A stretch of 64,000 nucleotides of DNA from Pygmaiobacter massiliensis (GTDB taxonomy: Bacteria > Bacillota > Clostridia > Oscillospirales > Ruminococcaceae): the NCBI RefSeq assembly GCF_900199435.1, contig NZ_OAML01000003.1, forward strand, positions 1,567,166 through 1,631,165. The letters are read 5' to 3'. Below, one piece after another: positions 17,152 to 25,949 of this stretch (positions within the stretch are counted from its first letter, which is position 1; each line of letters begins with the position of its first letter). The notes beneath the pieces were generated by a model. The model was not told the origin of the DNA, did no database searches, and saw only the letters and a program-made list of their open reading frames with translations. The position numbers and the translations under genes were made by a program.

Positions 17152-17778
17152 ATGAAGATTAAAACTTTTGAACAGCTCGATTCCCTGGACCTCGATATTT
17201 TGCGCGAGATTGGCAGCATTGGTACAGGAAACGCCGCAACAGCACTTTCCCAAATGCTGGGCAAAGAGGTAAGAATCACCTTGCCAGAAGTGCGAATTAT
17301 GGAATATAATGAAGCCATAGAATGGATTGGCGGTGCTGAAACCATTACCGCGGGCGTTTTGGTGCGACTGGGTGGCCAAATGAGCGGCATTATGCTTTCG
17401 GTGCAGCAGTTAGAGTTCGTCAACCTGGTACTGGGCAGCATGCTGGACAAACAGATTGGCGATTATACTGAGCTAAGCGAGATTGAAGCTTCGGCGCTTG
17501 TTGAAGTGGGCAACATTATGATTTCGTCGTTCATCACAGCACTTTCCGGGCTTTCTGGTGTAGCGGTAGAGCTGACGGTACCGGCCTTTACGGTAGATAT
17601 GCAGGGCGCCATTCTGGCAGTGCCTATGGCAGAATACGGCGGACAGTCGGACTACATTATGACCATCGGCGGCAATTTCATCTGCGATGGCAAACAGGTT
17701 TCTTGCAGGCTTTTGCTTTCTCCCGACCTTCGCTCGCTTAACTTTCTGCTGAGTAAGTTAGGAGCAGAGAATGGATGA
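17152..17778 (+). CDS. cheC: CheY-P phosphatase CheC
   Basis: CheC dephosphorylates CheY-P and regulates the receptor deamidase CheD. Both phosphatase motifs are present: EIGSIGTGNAATALSQML (about residues 19-36) and EVGNIMISSFITALSGLSGV (about 121-140), each with the E-x2-N arrangement and a downstream Pro. The 208-residue length is normal. cheD overlaps its 3' end by 8 nt, the usual cheC-cheD coupling. A GGGCGGGAG site precedes the start. Confidence 0.94.
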   Translation: MKIKTFEQLDSLDLDILREIGSIGTGNAATALSQMLGKEVRITLPEVRIMEYNEAIEWIGGAETITAGVLVRLGGQMSGIMLSVQQLEFVNLVLGSMLDKQIGDYTELSEIEASALVEVGNIMISSFITALSGLSGVAVELTVPAFTVDMQGAILAVPMAEYGGQSDYIMTIGGNFICDGKQVSCRLLLSPDLRSLNFLLSKLGAENG

Positions 17779-18253
17779 GAAGCTGACGGTTGGAATCGCC
17801 GACATGAAAATGGTTAAAGGCGAGGGAACCCTCATCACCTATGCGCTGGGGTCCTGCATCGGCATCTGCCTGTACGACCCCGCCGTGCGGCTTGCGGCAA
17901 TGGTGCACATTATGCTGCCGTTGAATATGGAAGCAGGCCGAAAAACACCGATGAAATACGCCGATACGGGCATCCGCGAGACGCTGCGCCAAATGGAAGC
18001 GCAAGGGGCGCTGCGCGGGCGCATTACCGCAAAAATTGCAGGTGGTGCGAAGATGTTTGAAGTGGGCGGAAACGGGTTGCTGGGCGCCATTGGCCAGCGC
18101 AATATTGAAAGTGTACATATGGTACTTAAAAAAGAGGGCATTCGGCTGCTGCGTGAAGAAGTGGGCGGCACCGTGGCCCGCACCCTGCTTTTCGATGCAG
18201 CAAATGGGCAGGGGCGTATTCGCTCTTACGGAAAACCAGAAGTGATTTTGTAA
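17771..18253 (+). CDS. cheD: Chemoreceptor glutamine deamidase CheD
   Basis: CheD deamidates receptor glutamines and is held by CheC. The 160-residue protein shows the catalytic Cys in YALGSCIGICLYD (about residue 29) and the catalytic His in MVHIMLP (about residue 46). It overlaps cheC, indicating coordinated production of the pair. No receptor gene is in this window. Confidence 0.94.
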   Translation: MDEKLTVGIADMKMVKGEGTLITYALGSCIGICLYDPAVRLAAMVHIMLPLNMEAGRKTPMKYADTGIRETLRQMEAQGALRGRITAKIAGGAKMFEVGGNGLLGAIGQRNIESVHMVLKKEGIRLLREEVGGTVARTLLFDAANGQGRIRSYGKPEVIL

Positions 18254-18324
18254 TATTTTCTTTGCCACACCGACGCCTTATAGGTGGCCGGGTTGCGCAT
18301 AGTAAAAAATGAGGAGTGTCTGCC

Positions 18325-19245
18325 ATGATGGAAGAGCAAAAGAACGGGATTCTGCTGGAATCCGGGACCAACGAGATTGAAATAATGGAATTTACCATTG
18401 ACGGCAACTTGTATGGAATCAACGTTGCCAAGGTGCGCGAAATTATGATGTCGGCACCGGTTAAGGCAATGCCGCACACCCATTCTGCTGTGGAAGGCAT
18501 TTTCAAACCGCGCGGTACGGTTCTTACGGTAGTGGACCTACCCAAGTACCTCAACGGCGGCGAAACCCAAAAGTCGGATAAAGACGTTTTCATTATCACG
18601 AATTTTAATAAAATGTATATCGCATTCCGGGTACATACTGTGGTTGGCATCAGCCGCATTTCCTGGAAAGATATCCAAAAACCGGATAAAGTGTCTTCTG
18701 GCGGCACTGAAGGGGTTGCCACCGGCATTGCCCAATGCGGCAAAGATCTGGTGACAGTGCTGGATTTTGAAAAAATCGTGGCAGAAATTGCACCGGAAAC
18801 TTCGATTCAGATCAGCGAAGTTTCTCATTTAGGCCCGCGTGAAACCAGCTCGCAGCCTATTTTTATTGCAGAAGACTCGGTACTGCTGACCAGCATGATT
18901 GAAAAATCATTGCGCACAGCAGGCTATGATAACCTGACCATGTTTACCAATGGCCAGGAGCTTTGGAACCGCCTTTGCGCAGTGAAACAGGCTGGCGACA
19001 TTGAAAACAAGGTCGCGCTGATTATTACCGATATTGAGATGCCCCAGATGGACGGCCACCGTTTGACCAAATTGGTTAAAGACGATGCAGAGCTCAAAAA
19101 AATTCCGCTGATTATCTTCTCTTCGCTCATTTCAGACGAAATGCGGCGCAAGGGCAGACAACTTGGTGCGGATGAACAGCTCAGCAAGCCGGAAATTGGG
19201 CATCTGGTAGATGTAATGGACTCTTTGCTGAAAAAGAAAAAATAA
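18325..19245 (+). CDS. cheV: CheV: CheW-like adaptor fused to a receiver domain
   Basis: CheV couples receptors to CheA and tunes adaptation through its own phosphorylation. The N-terminal CheW-like domain spans about residues 15-165 (FTIDGNLYGINVAKVREIM), and the C-terminal receiver domain about 178-300 with the phosphoacceptor Asp in LIITDIEMPQMDG (about residue 236). ATG 18325 lies 8 nt after GAGGAG; an upstream GTG at 18316 overlaps that site and is less likely. With cheW and cheA absent locally, CheV is the only receptor-kinase adaptor here. Confidence 0.9.
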   Translation: MMEEQKNGILLESGTNEIEIMEFTIDGNLYGINVAKVREIMMSAPVKAMPHTHSAVEGIFKPRGTVLTVVDLPKYLNGGETQKSDKDVFIITNFNKMYIAFRVHTVVGISRISWKDIQKPDKVSSGGTEGVATGIAQCGKDLVTVLDFEKIVAEIAPETSIQISEVSHLGPRETSSQPIFIAEDSVLLTSMIEKSLRTAGYDNLTMFTNGQELWNRLCAVKQAGDIENKVALIITDIEMPQMDGHRLTKLVKDDAELKKIPLIIFSSLISDEMRRKGRQLGADEQLSKPEIGHLVDVMDSLLKKKK

Positions 19246-19267
19246 GCAAAAAAGAAAGGAGGATATG

Positions 19268-20521
19268 ATGGCAAGCAAGTTTATTGTAAGGCAGCCGATT
19301 AAGAGCCCCGAGAATAAAATTATCGGCTATGAAATTTTATATCACGGCGAAAACCAGGCGTTTGGTAACGCAGCAAACTCGGCAACCAGCGAGTTTGCCG
19401 CGGCAGACACCATTTATAATTTTTTGACTCAAAATTCTGACAAGATGCTGTCCGACTCGCTGAGCTTTATGACCTTCACCACCACCTTGCTGATGAAACG
19501 GACCCCGCAGCTGTTCGACAAGTCTGAGTTGGTCATTCAAATTGACGACAGCGTCATCATACATCCTCTGGCAATGCACCTGGTGCAGCAGTACAGCAAA
19601 GAAGGTTACCGCATTGCGGTAAACCAGTTTCAGTTTGCGCCGCGCTATCTGGCGTTGATGGATAGCATCGACTACATCAAGATGAACCTGCAAACCACCA
19701 ACCGCATTACCGCGCATAACATTATCGAGCTTGCGCACACGATGGGCAAAAAATGCATTGCGGTGGAAGTGGACAGCGAAGAAGCATATCGCCAGGCAAT
19801 TGAGCTTGGTGTGGATGCGCTGGAAGGCATTTACGTAGCGGAAAAGCTGGCGGTGAAAGCCCACACCAGCGGATATATGCAGAGCAACTTTTTTGCCCTA
19901 ATGGTGGCGGTGACCAAAGATGAGCCGGATGTGGACGAGATTGAGCAGATTATTGCCCGCGATGCCACGCTGACTTATGGTTTGCTGAAACTTGCAAACT
20001 CTACTTATTTTGCGATGCGTCACCGCGCCACCAACATTCATCAGGCAGTGATGACGTTGGGCCTTAGCCAGCTGAAACAGTGGATTTACCTGCTGAGTGC
20101 AAGCAATGCCGAGAACAAAATTGACGAGGGCAGCGAAGAATTTCTCAAGCTTTCGTTTATGCGCGGCAGCTTCTGCCGCAACCTGATGGATTACGCGGTG
20201 AATATGCCGATTGCAAAGTCGGATGCGTACCTAATGGGCATGTTTTCTACGCTCAACTACCTCATTAACGCCCCAATGGAGGAAGTGCTGTCGGCCATTC
20301 CCATTGCGGACGAGGTTAAAGATGCGCTGCTTAAGCACAAGGGGCGCTGCGGATTGCTGTATGATTTGGCTTTGAGTTATGAGCGTGCCGATTGGCCCTC
20401 TATCAACGAGTTGGCGGACCAGCTGGGGATTCCGACAAATGTGCTGACGAGCGTTTACTTTAATTGCGTGGATGACGTGTATAGTGTGTGGAAACAACTT
20501 ACTACCAATATGATGACCTAA
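19268..20521 (+). CDS. EAL-like/HDOD signalling protein, EAL domain degenerate
   Basis: This is a YuxH/CdgJ-type protein with an N-terminal EAL-like domain (to about residue 200) and a C-terminal HDOD domain (about 205-410). Key catalytic positions of c-di-GMP phosphodiesterases look lost: the usual DDxG region reads VNQF, the terminal Gln is replaced (DALEGIY), and the EAL itself is EIL. It is therefore probably a binding or scaffold protein. ATG 19268 is preferred over the adjacent 19265 because it is 5 nt, not 2, after GGAGG. Its position at the end of the chemotaxis run suggests a motility role. Confidence 0.85.
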   Translation: MASKFIVRQPIKSPENKIIGYEILYHGENQAFGNAANSATSEFAAADTIYNFLTQNSDKMLSDSLSFMTFTTTLLMKRTPQLFDKSELVIQIDDSVIIHPLAMHLVQQYSKEGYRIAVNQFQFAPRYLALMDSIDYIKMNLQTTNRITAHNIIELAHTMGKKCIAVEVDSEEAYRQAIELGVDALEGIYVAEKLAVKAHTSGYMQSNFFALMVAVTKDEPDVDEIEQIIARDATLTYGLLKLANSTYFAMRHRATNIHQAVMTLGLSQLKQWIYLLSASNAENKIDEGSEEFLKLSFMRGSFCRNLMDYAVNMPIAKSDAYLMGMFSTLNYLINAPMEEVLSAIPIADEVKDALLKHKGRCGLLYDLALSYERADWPSINELADQLGIPTNVLTSVYFNCVDDVYSVWKQLTTNMMT

Positions 20522-20562
20522 AAATAAGGCCATGCCGATAGAGAGAAAATAGGAGAAACGGT

Positions 20563-21123
20563 ATGAATATCAAGGGAACAGAGTCTGAACAGAATCTTAA
20601 AGCTGCACTTGCTGGCGAGTCTATGGCGCGCAATAAGTATACGTTCTACGCCATGGCCGCACGCAAAGCAGGCGAGGATAAAGTAGCCGACGCGCTGGAG
20701 CGAATGGCGAAAAATGAAATGATGCACGCCAAGTTCTGGTTTGAAGCACTGCATGGGGATACCTCTGACACGCTTGCAAATTTGCGAGAGGCAGCCCAGG
20801 GCGAATTGCAGGAATGGCATAGCATGTACCCTGCTTTTGCAGCAAAAGCAAGAGAAGAAGGCCTGGAAACCCTCGCTGTCATGTTTGAGCATGTGGCAGA
20901 TATCGAGCGTGACCACGAGCGCCAGTTTATGTCGCTGTGCGCTGAGCTGATGAGCACACGCAACAAAACCCAAGCACAGCCGGCCGCAGAAGCGCCTGCC
21001 CCGAAAACACAGCGCCAAGGCTACCGCTGCATGTTCTGCGGTGCCGTTTATCCCACTCGTCCAGATGTTTGCACGGTTTGCAAAGCCATTGGCTCATTTG
21101 AAAACTGCACCTACGAAGCTTAA
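20563..21123 (+). CDS. rbr: Rubrerythrin (ferritin-like di-iron plus rubredoxin domain)
   Basis: Rubrerythrins reduce hydrogen peroxide in anaerobes. The 186-residue protein has the N-terminal four-helix ferritin-like domain with Glu ligands (start GTESEQNLKAALAGESMARN) and a C-terminal rubredoxin-like site CMFCGAVYP and CTVCKAIGSFE, giving two CxxC pairs. A TAGGAG site precedes the start. The gene lies 41 nt after the EAL-HDOD gene and before a strong terminator, so it may be transcribed with the flagellar run, although a separate promoter is possible. Confidence 0.93.
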   Translation: MNIKGTESEQNLKAALAGESMARNKYTFYAMAARKAGEDKVADALERMAKNEMMHAKFWFEALHGDTSDTLANLREAAQGELQEWHSMYPAFAAKAREEGLETLAVMFEHVADIERDHERQFMSLCAELMSTRNKTQAQPAAEAPAPKTQRQGYRCMFCGAVYPTRPDVCTVCKAIGSFENCTYEA

Positions 21124-21183
21124 GGCTGAAAAGCAGTGCTAGGTGCCAGATTGTGGAGTGCCTCAAAATTCAAAACTAAAATA

Positions 21184-21222
21184 AAAGACCGAAGCTTTGC
21201 GTTTTGCATCGCTTCGGTCTTT
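21184..21222. terminator. Bidirectional terminator between rubrerythrin and the ComFB gene
   Basis: AAAGACCGAAGC (21184-21195) pairs perfectly with GCTTCGGTCTTT (21211-21222) and is followed by further T residues, with A residues before it. It separates the plus-strand flagellar run from the convergent minus-strand ComFB/ParA pair. Confidence 0.85.
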
Positions 21223-21237
21223 TTATACTAAGTAAAA

Positions 21238-22101
21238 TTACAGTTTATGGCGCGGATGCTCAAGCACCTGCTGGCACGCCTGTGCAAGCTGCGCAGTAAC
21301 CCCGACGCTATATTGCCCTTCGTAAAAAGTAAGCATTGGAATCATCTCGCCGCGGTGCATTACCACATATTTGGGCGGCAGGTGAGAAAGGGCCAATGCC
21401 TTTACGTCGACGCGGCAGCGGCGGCAGGGACACAGGTCGAACATTTTGATGTATTTATCTGCTTTTTCTTCCACCAGCTCCTGCATCACGTTGACGTAGA
21501 TGATGTCCTCATCGGTGGCAACAGGGTGGCGCGCGACGCTGTCGGGCAGCGGCGCAGGCGCTGCGATAACCGGTTCAGGTTTTGTAGTGGCGACCTCTGC
21601 CTTAGGCACAGCGACCATTTCGGGTTCTTGCTCCGGCAGAGGATCCTCAACTGGCTGCACCGGAGTTTCCTCTGCGAGCGAAAGCTCCTGCGCAATGGCA
21701 GCTTCCAGCGATTCTTCAGAGGACAGGGGCTCCTCTTTCTGTGAAACAAGGGGCTCCGCAGCAGAGAGCAATTCGGCTTCTTCAAAGGGTGGTTGGGCAT
21801 CCCGGGGACTGGAGTCGGCATTCTGTTTTTTCATATAATCCTCCAAATCGTCTTCAAGAGCACCACGGATGGTATCTGACAAGCTGCTGTCTAACGCATG
21901 GGCAACTTCCAGCACCGGCGGTATGAGCGTGGTTGCCGGGCTTGCGATAGAAGGTTCGCTGACAGCAGAAGGGGTGGCAGCTTCGGCAGCATCCCCGGGT
22001 ACATGGCTGGTTTCGGCAATCGGCTCTGCTTCTGGGCTGTGTGAGAGCAGATTTAAAACATGAGCAGTTTTATTGCTCTTTGCATTTTTTTTCGGTGGCA
22101 T
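21238..22101 (-). CDS. ComFB-domain protein with long acidic N-terminal region
   Basis: The C-terminal ~90 residues (about 198-287) match the ComFB family: VNVMQELVEEKADKY, then a zinc-like CPCRRCRVDV cluster, then ALALSHLPPKYVV. The first ~190 residues are low-complexity, rich in Glu, Ala, Pro and Ser, and probably disordered. ComFB proteins have been linked to competence, and recently to cyclic dinucleotide binding and motility control; the ligand here is inference. The gene lies 26 nt downstream of a ParA ATPase on the same strand, so the two probably form an operon. A GGAG site precedes ATG 22101. Confidence 0.82.
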   Translation of the reverse strand: MPPKKNAKSNKTAHVLNLLSHSPEAEPIAETSHVPGDAAEAATPSAVSEPSIASPATTLIPPVLEVAHALDSSLSDTIRGALEDDLEDYMKKQNADSSPRDAQPPFEEAELLSAAEPLVSQKEEPLSSEESLEAAIAQELSLAEETPVQPVEDPLPEQEPEMVAVPKAEVATTKPEPVIAAPAPLPDSVARHPVATDEDIIYVNVMQELVEEKADKYIKMFDLCPCRRCRVDVKALALSHLPPKYVVMHRGEMIPMLTFYEGQYSVGVTAQLAQACQQVLEHPRHKL

Positions 22102-22127
22102 AAGGGGAATCTCCTTGCATAAGCGAA

Positions 22128-22916
22128 TTAAAGCGAAATTTTAAGGGCCTCGGTGGCAAAGGGCTCTGCAACGACAGAATCAATCAGCTGCTCAAAGTCC
22201 AGTGCGGGTTTGGAGCGTGGTGCAAAGGTTAACACGCTTTCTCCATGGGCGGGTGCCGAGGCTACGGTAACACTAGCGCGAATTTTGCTTTCAAACACGC
22301 GGGTGTTAAGCTGTTTTGCAATCTGCTCTGACAGCTCCAGCACCTCTTGGTTTAAGGTAATGCGAGGACTATACTTGTTGAGCAAAATCCCCAATACCTC
22401 CAGCCGCGAATTATAGCATCGGCGTACAGTTTCAATCGTTTCCTGAATCTGACTGATGCCGAGCAAACTTAAAATCTCGGGAATCATCGGGATGATGAGA
22501 GAGTCTGCGGCCACGTAAGCGTTGAGTGTCAGTACGTTCAGCGCCGGCGGTGTATCTATAATAATATAATCATAATTCAACTCGATGCGCGAAATTTGGC
22601 TTTTGAGCAAAAACTCTCGGCCGGGGCGGTTAAACTCCAATTCTGCCGCAGAAAGCAAAATGTTGGACGGGAGAAGATCTCCGTGTTCGGTAGATACGAT
22701 AGCCTCGTCGATAGGAACCTGCCCTTTGAGCACTTCGTAGATGGTGGAGCAATTTTCAATTTCAATGCCAAGGCTAAAGCCCAGGCTTCCCTGTGGGTCG
22801 AGGTCAATGCCAAGAACTTTTTTTCCACGGTGATGCAGCCCGCTAATAAAGGCAGCGGCAGTGGTGGTTTTGCCAACCCCGCCTTTTTGATTTGTAATTG
22901 CAATAATTTTCGCCAA
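22128..22916 (-). CDS. ParA/Soj family ATPase
   Basis: The 262-residue protein is a Walker-type positioning ATPase with the deviant Walker A KGGVGKTT at residues 11-18 (signature Lys present), the A' block IDLDPQGSLG, and Walker B YIIIDTPPAL. It starts at TTG 22916, 6 nt after GGAGGG. No ParB gene or parS site accompanies it, so chromosome or plasmid partition is unlikely. It pairs with a ComFB-domain gene and is flanked by flagellar genes. A role in placing chemotaxis arrays or flagella, like ParC of Vibrio, is an inference. Confidence 0.9.
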   Translation of the reverse strand: MAKIIAITNQKGGVGKTTTAAAFISGLHHRGKKVLGIDLDPQGSLGFSLGIEIENCSTIYEVLKGQVPIDEAIVSTEHGDLLPSNILLSAAELEFNRPGREFLLKSQISRIELNYDYIIIDTPPALNVLTLNAYVAADSLIIPMIPEILSLLGISQIQETIETVRRCYNSRLEVLGILLNKYSPRITLNQEVLELSEQIAKQLNTRVFESKIRASVTVASAPAHGESVLTFAPRSKPALDFEQLIDSVVAEPFATEALKISL

Positions 22917-22954
22917 AAATATCCCTCCATTAGCAAAAACTGTGTCGTAAGACT

Positions 22955-22981
22955 TAACTTTACTATACTATATGTCGATAA
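22955..22981 (+). promoter_or_regulatory. Candidate sigma-28 promoter for fliD
   Basis: TAAC (22955-22958), a 15-nt spacer and GTCGATAA (22974-22981) match the Bacillus sigma-D/sigma-28 consensus (TAAA-N15-GCCGATAT) at most positions. It lies about 120 nt upstream of the fliD start and in the right orientation for a class of late flagellar genes. Confidence 0.45.
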
Positions 22982-23100
22982 AAAAATATAGAGCAGATTG
23001 CAAAAATTAAAGAAATACTGATTCTTTTTCTGTGAAAACTCCAAAAAGTTCGACAAACAGAGTTTTGACACTATCAGACATAAATGAAGGAGAGATGAAT

Positions 23101-25539
23101 ATGGCGTCGGCAGTAAGCAACGTGAATAACAGTGCGATGAGCAGCATCTACGGCAACCGTAATGTGTTGAGTGGTCTTGCCAGTGGCATGGACACCGAAA
23201 GTATGATTGAAAATGCGGTCTCCGGCATTAAAACAAAAATTACAACGCTTCAAAAAAAGCGCACCTCTTTAGAGTGGCAGCAGGAGGCTTATCGCAGCAT
23301 CATTGATAAGATGGTGTCGTTCAATAATAAGTACATGTCTTATACCTCCTCGACCAACTTGCTCAGCAGCAGCTTTTTCGATAAAGCTACCACAATTACC
23401 CCGGGTGGAACAAATGCTTCAAAAGTAACCGCGACAGGAAAAAGCACAAGCCAGATTATTTTAAACAGCATCAGCCAGCTGGCAACCGCTGCGCGTTATG
23501 CGGTTTCGGGCAGTGCGCTGACCGGCAGCGACGGCGTGAGCATTTCTGCGGGCACAGCAGTGGACCTGACCCAGCAGATGGATGTGAGCACGATGACAGG
23601 CTCGATGACGCTGAACTACGGCAATAAAACCACGACCATCAACTTTGATGAACTTGAGATTTTTACTGGAGCAGACGGCAAACCCGATCCTCAGAAGCTG
23701 GCAGACGCAATTACCAAAAAGCTCGATGATCAGAAAATCGTCACGGGCACAGGGGAATCAGTTTCTGCAAGCAGCCTGATTGGGGTTACCGTGGAAGGCG
23801 GCTCGATTAAATTCACTGACAAAAAGAATGCGGGCAACGAAGTGTCTATCAGCGGAGCCAGCAGCGCTATTCAAGGTGCACTGGGCCTTACAATTTCGGC
23901 AGACAATAAGCCTACCAGTATTACCTTGACCGATGCTAATGTTTTGACCCGCAAAGTGACTACCGCAGAGTATTTGCAGGGCAAAGAGATTAACCTTACC
24001 CTCGACAAAACCTCTAAAAAAATAAAGCTGCCGAGCGCAGACGAGATTGCTGCATATAAAACTTCTAACCCCGGCGCTACCGACGCGCAGGCATTTACCG
24101 GTGCGCTGCAAACTAAAGTAGACGCTGCTTTTGGCAAGTTGAGCTCGGGCGAGAGCAAGGTGAAGGTAAGCAATCTGGATGCAACCGGAAACACCCTGAA
24201 ACTGAATTTTAATGTCGCAGCCGGTTCCTCTCTGCATATTAGCTCCCAAATTGGTGCGGCACTGGGCATGGAAAATACCGAAACCAGCTACGTCAACCTG
24301 TCGCGCAAGCTTTCTGCGCTGAAGGGCCCGGATGGAAACAGCCTGCTGAACGATGCCATGGCGCTGAAAAACCCGGACGGTACTTTTAAGACCGACAGCG
24401 AGGGCAAAAAACTCTACTCTTTCCAGCTTAATGGCGTGGAAATTGGCCAGTACACCGAAGACACTGCACTGGAAACCGTACTGCGAGATGTCCGCTCGAA
24501 CACCGAAGCAAACGTAGATGTCAGCTTCTCGCAGACGACGAATCAGTTCGTCTTTACCTCTAAAAATACCGGCGCTTCCGGCGGGGTAGAATTTGGCGGC
24601 GGCCTTGCGCAGGCGATGTTTGGCAATACCAAAAATGCAGATGGGTCTGCAGCTGCCGGTTATACCGCTGGGCAGGATGCAATTTTCACCGCCACCATCA
24701 ATGGCCAGAAAATGGAGCTGACACGCAGCTCTAATAATGTGGATCTCGATGGTATGTCGATGACGCTGCAGGGCACTTTTACAGAGGGCAGCGGAGACGT
24801 GACATTTACGACAAAATCAGATGCCGACAAAATTGTGGGCGCGATTAAAAGCATGGTGGAAGATTATAACGCGATGGTCAAAGAGATTCGCGAGCAGTTT
24901 TCAACCACACCGCTACAAAGCAGCAAAGGCAAAAAATACGAACCGCTGACCGAAGAGGATAAAGCAAGCATGTCAGAATCTGCGGTGGCTGCTTACGAGA
25001 AAAATGCAAAGAAGGGTCTCCTTTTTGCAGACCGCGATTTATCCTCGCTGTACGAGAAACTGAGAAGCTCGATTTCCCCCACCGGTAACGATGGCTCTGC
25101 CCTACGTGAAATGGGCATCAGCACTACTTATTCTCAGGGTCTGACAACGATTTCGCTGGATGAAAACAAACTGCGCGGCATGCTGGAGAGCAACCCGGAT
25201 GCGGTGAAAGACGCCTTCACAAAATCCAAAGATGCAGACGGCGCTTCCACAAATGGTTTGATGCAGTCGCTGAAAAAGCAGATGGACCAGTACGCAAGTG
25301 TAACAGGTGCAACCAAAGGTATTTTGGTGCAGAAAGCAGGCACTACGTACTCTTCGCTCTCTTTGCTGAAAAATACACTTCAGAGCAATATGAGCACCAT
25401 TGATGCCCAGATTACAAAATGGGAAACCAAAATGTCCGATCAGATTGATCGCTACACCAGCAAATTTACCCAGCTTGAAAAATTGATTAGCCAGATGAAT
25501 TCGCAGAGTTCTGCGCTTTCCGGTATGATGGGCGGCTAA
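23101..25539 (+). CDS. fliD: Flagellar filament cap protein FliD
   Basis: FliD forms the cap under which flagellin polymerises. The N-terminal FliD domain shows SGLASGMDTESMIENAV (about residues 21-37). The conserved C-terminal domain includes FADRDLSSLYEKLRSSIS, NPDAVKDAFTKSKDADG and a terminal coiled coil with WETKMSDQIDRYTSKFTQLE. At 812 residues it is much longer than the 400-600 typical of the family, with an expanded variable middle. ATG 23101 is 8 nt after GGAG; an earlier ATG at 23095 is too close. fliS follows after 24 nt. Confidence 0.93.
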   Translation: MASAVSNVNNSAMSSIYGNRNVLSGLASGMDTESMIENAVSGIKTKITTLQKKRTSLEWQQEAYRSIIDKMVSFNNKYMSYTSSTNLLSSSFFDKATTITPGGTNASKVTATGKSTSQIILNSISQLATAARYAVSGSALTGSDGVSISAGTAVDLTQQMDVSTMTGSMTLNYGNKTTTINFDELEIFTGADGKPDPQKLADAITKKLDDQKIVTGTGESVSASSLIGVTVEGGSIKFTDKKNAGNEVSISGASSAIQGALGLTISADNKPTSITLTDANVLTRKVTTAEYLQGKEINLTLDKTSKKIKLPSADEIAAYKTSNPGATDAQAFTGALQTKVDAAFGKLSSGESKVKVSNLDATGNTLKLNFNVAAGSSLHISSQIGAALGMENTETSYVNLSRKLSALKGPDGNSLLNDAMALKNPDGTFKTDSEGKKLYSFQLNGVEIGQYTEDTALETVLRDVRSNTEANVDVSFSQTTNQFVFTSKNTGASGGVEFGGGLAQAMFGNTKNADGSAAAGYTAGQDAIFTATINGQKMELTRSSNNVDLDGMSMTLQGTFTEGSGDVTFTTKSDADKIVGAIKSMVEDYNAMVKEIREQFSTTPLQSSKGKKYEPLTEEDKASMSESAVAAYEKNAKKGLLFADRDLSSLYEKLRSSISPTGNDGSALREMGISTTYSQGLTTISLDENKLRGMLESNPDAVKDAFTKSKDADGASTNGLMQSLKKQMDQYASVTGATKGILVQKAGTTYSSLSLLKNTLQSNMSTIDAQITKWETKMSDQIDRYTSKFTQLEKLISQMNSQSSALSGMMGG

Positions 25540-25563
25540 TGAGCCAAAAGGAGGAGACCCACA

Positions 25564-25941
25564 ATGGATATGAGGGGTTACCAACAGTATAAAGAACAAT
25601 CAATCAATACCATGACCCAGGGCGAATTGCTTTTACTGCTTTATGACGAGCTGGTAAAACGCGTGACCCGCGCGGAACTCGCACTGGATAAAGCGGACTA
25701 TGAAGTGTTCGAGACTTCTATAGACCGCAGCTTAGATATTATCCATTATCTTGATGACACACTGGACCGGCAATATGAAATTAGTGCCGAGCTTACCCGC
25801 CTTTATGAATTTTTCTGCTATGAATTCAGCCGCATCAAAGCTGGCAGAAATTTAGAAGAGCTGCGCAAAGTAAAGCCGATGATTGTGGACTTGCGAGATA
25901 CCTTTCGCACCGCGCAGAAAAGCAGCGGCATAGAAAGGTAG
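25564..25941 (+). CDS. fliS: Flagellin export chaperone FliS
   Basis: FliS binds the C-terminus of flagellin in the cytoplasm and prevents premature polymerisation. The 125-residue helical protein has the family N-terminus YQQYKEQSINTMTQGELLLL and the segment LDIIHYLDDTLDRQYEIS. It follows fliD in the standard fliD-fliS order after an AAGGAGGAG site. The flagellin gene itself is not in this window. Confidence 0.94.
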   Translation: MDMRGYQQYKEQSINTMTQGELLLLLYDELVKRVTRAELALDKADYEVFETSIDRSLDIIHYLDDTLDRQYEISAELTRLYEFFCYEFSRIKAGRNLEELRKVKPMIVDLRDTFRTAQKSSGIER

Positions 25942-25949
25942 ATGGCAGA

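Noticed and set aside
20519-20540. TAAA and GCCGATA before the rubrerythrin gene as a sigma-28 promoter
   Set aside because: The spacer is only 11 nt instead of about 15.
22128-22916. Chromosome partition locus (parABS)
   Set aside because: No parB gene and no parS-like 16-bp palindrome was seen near the ParA gene.
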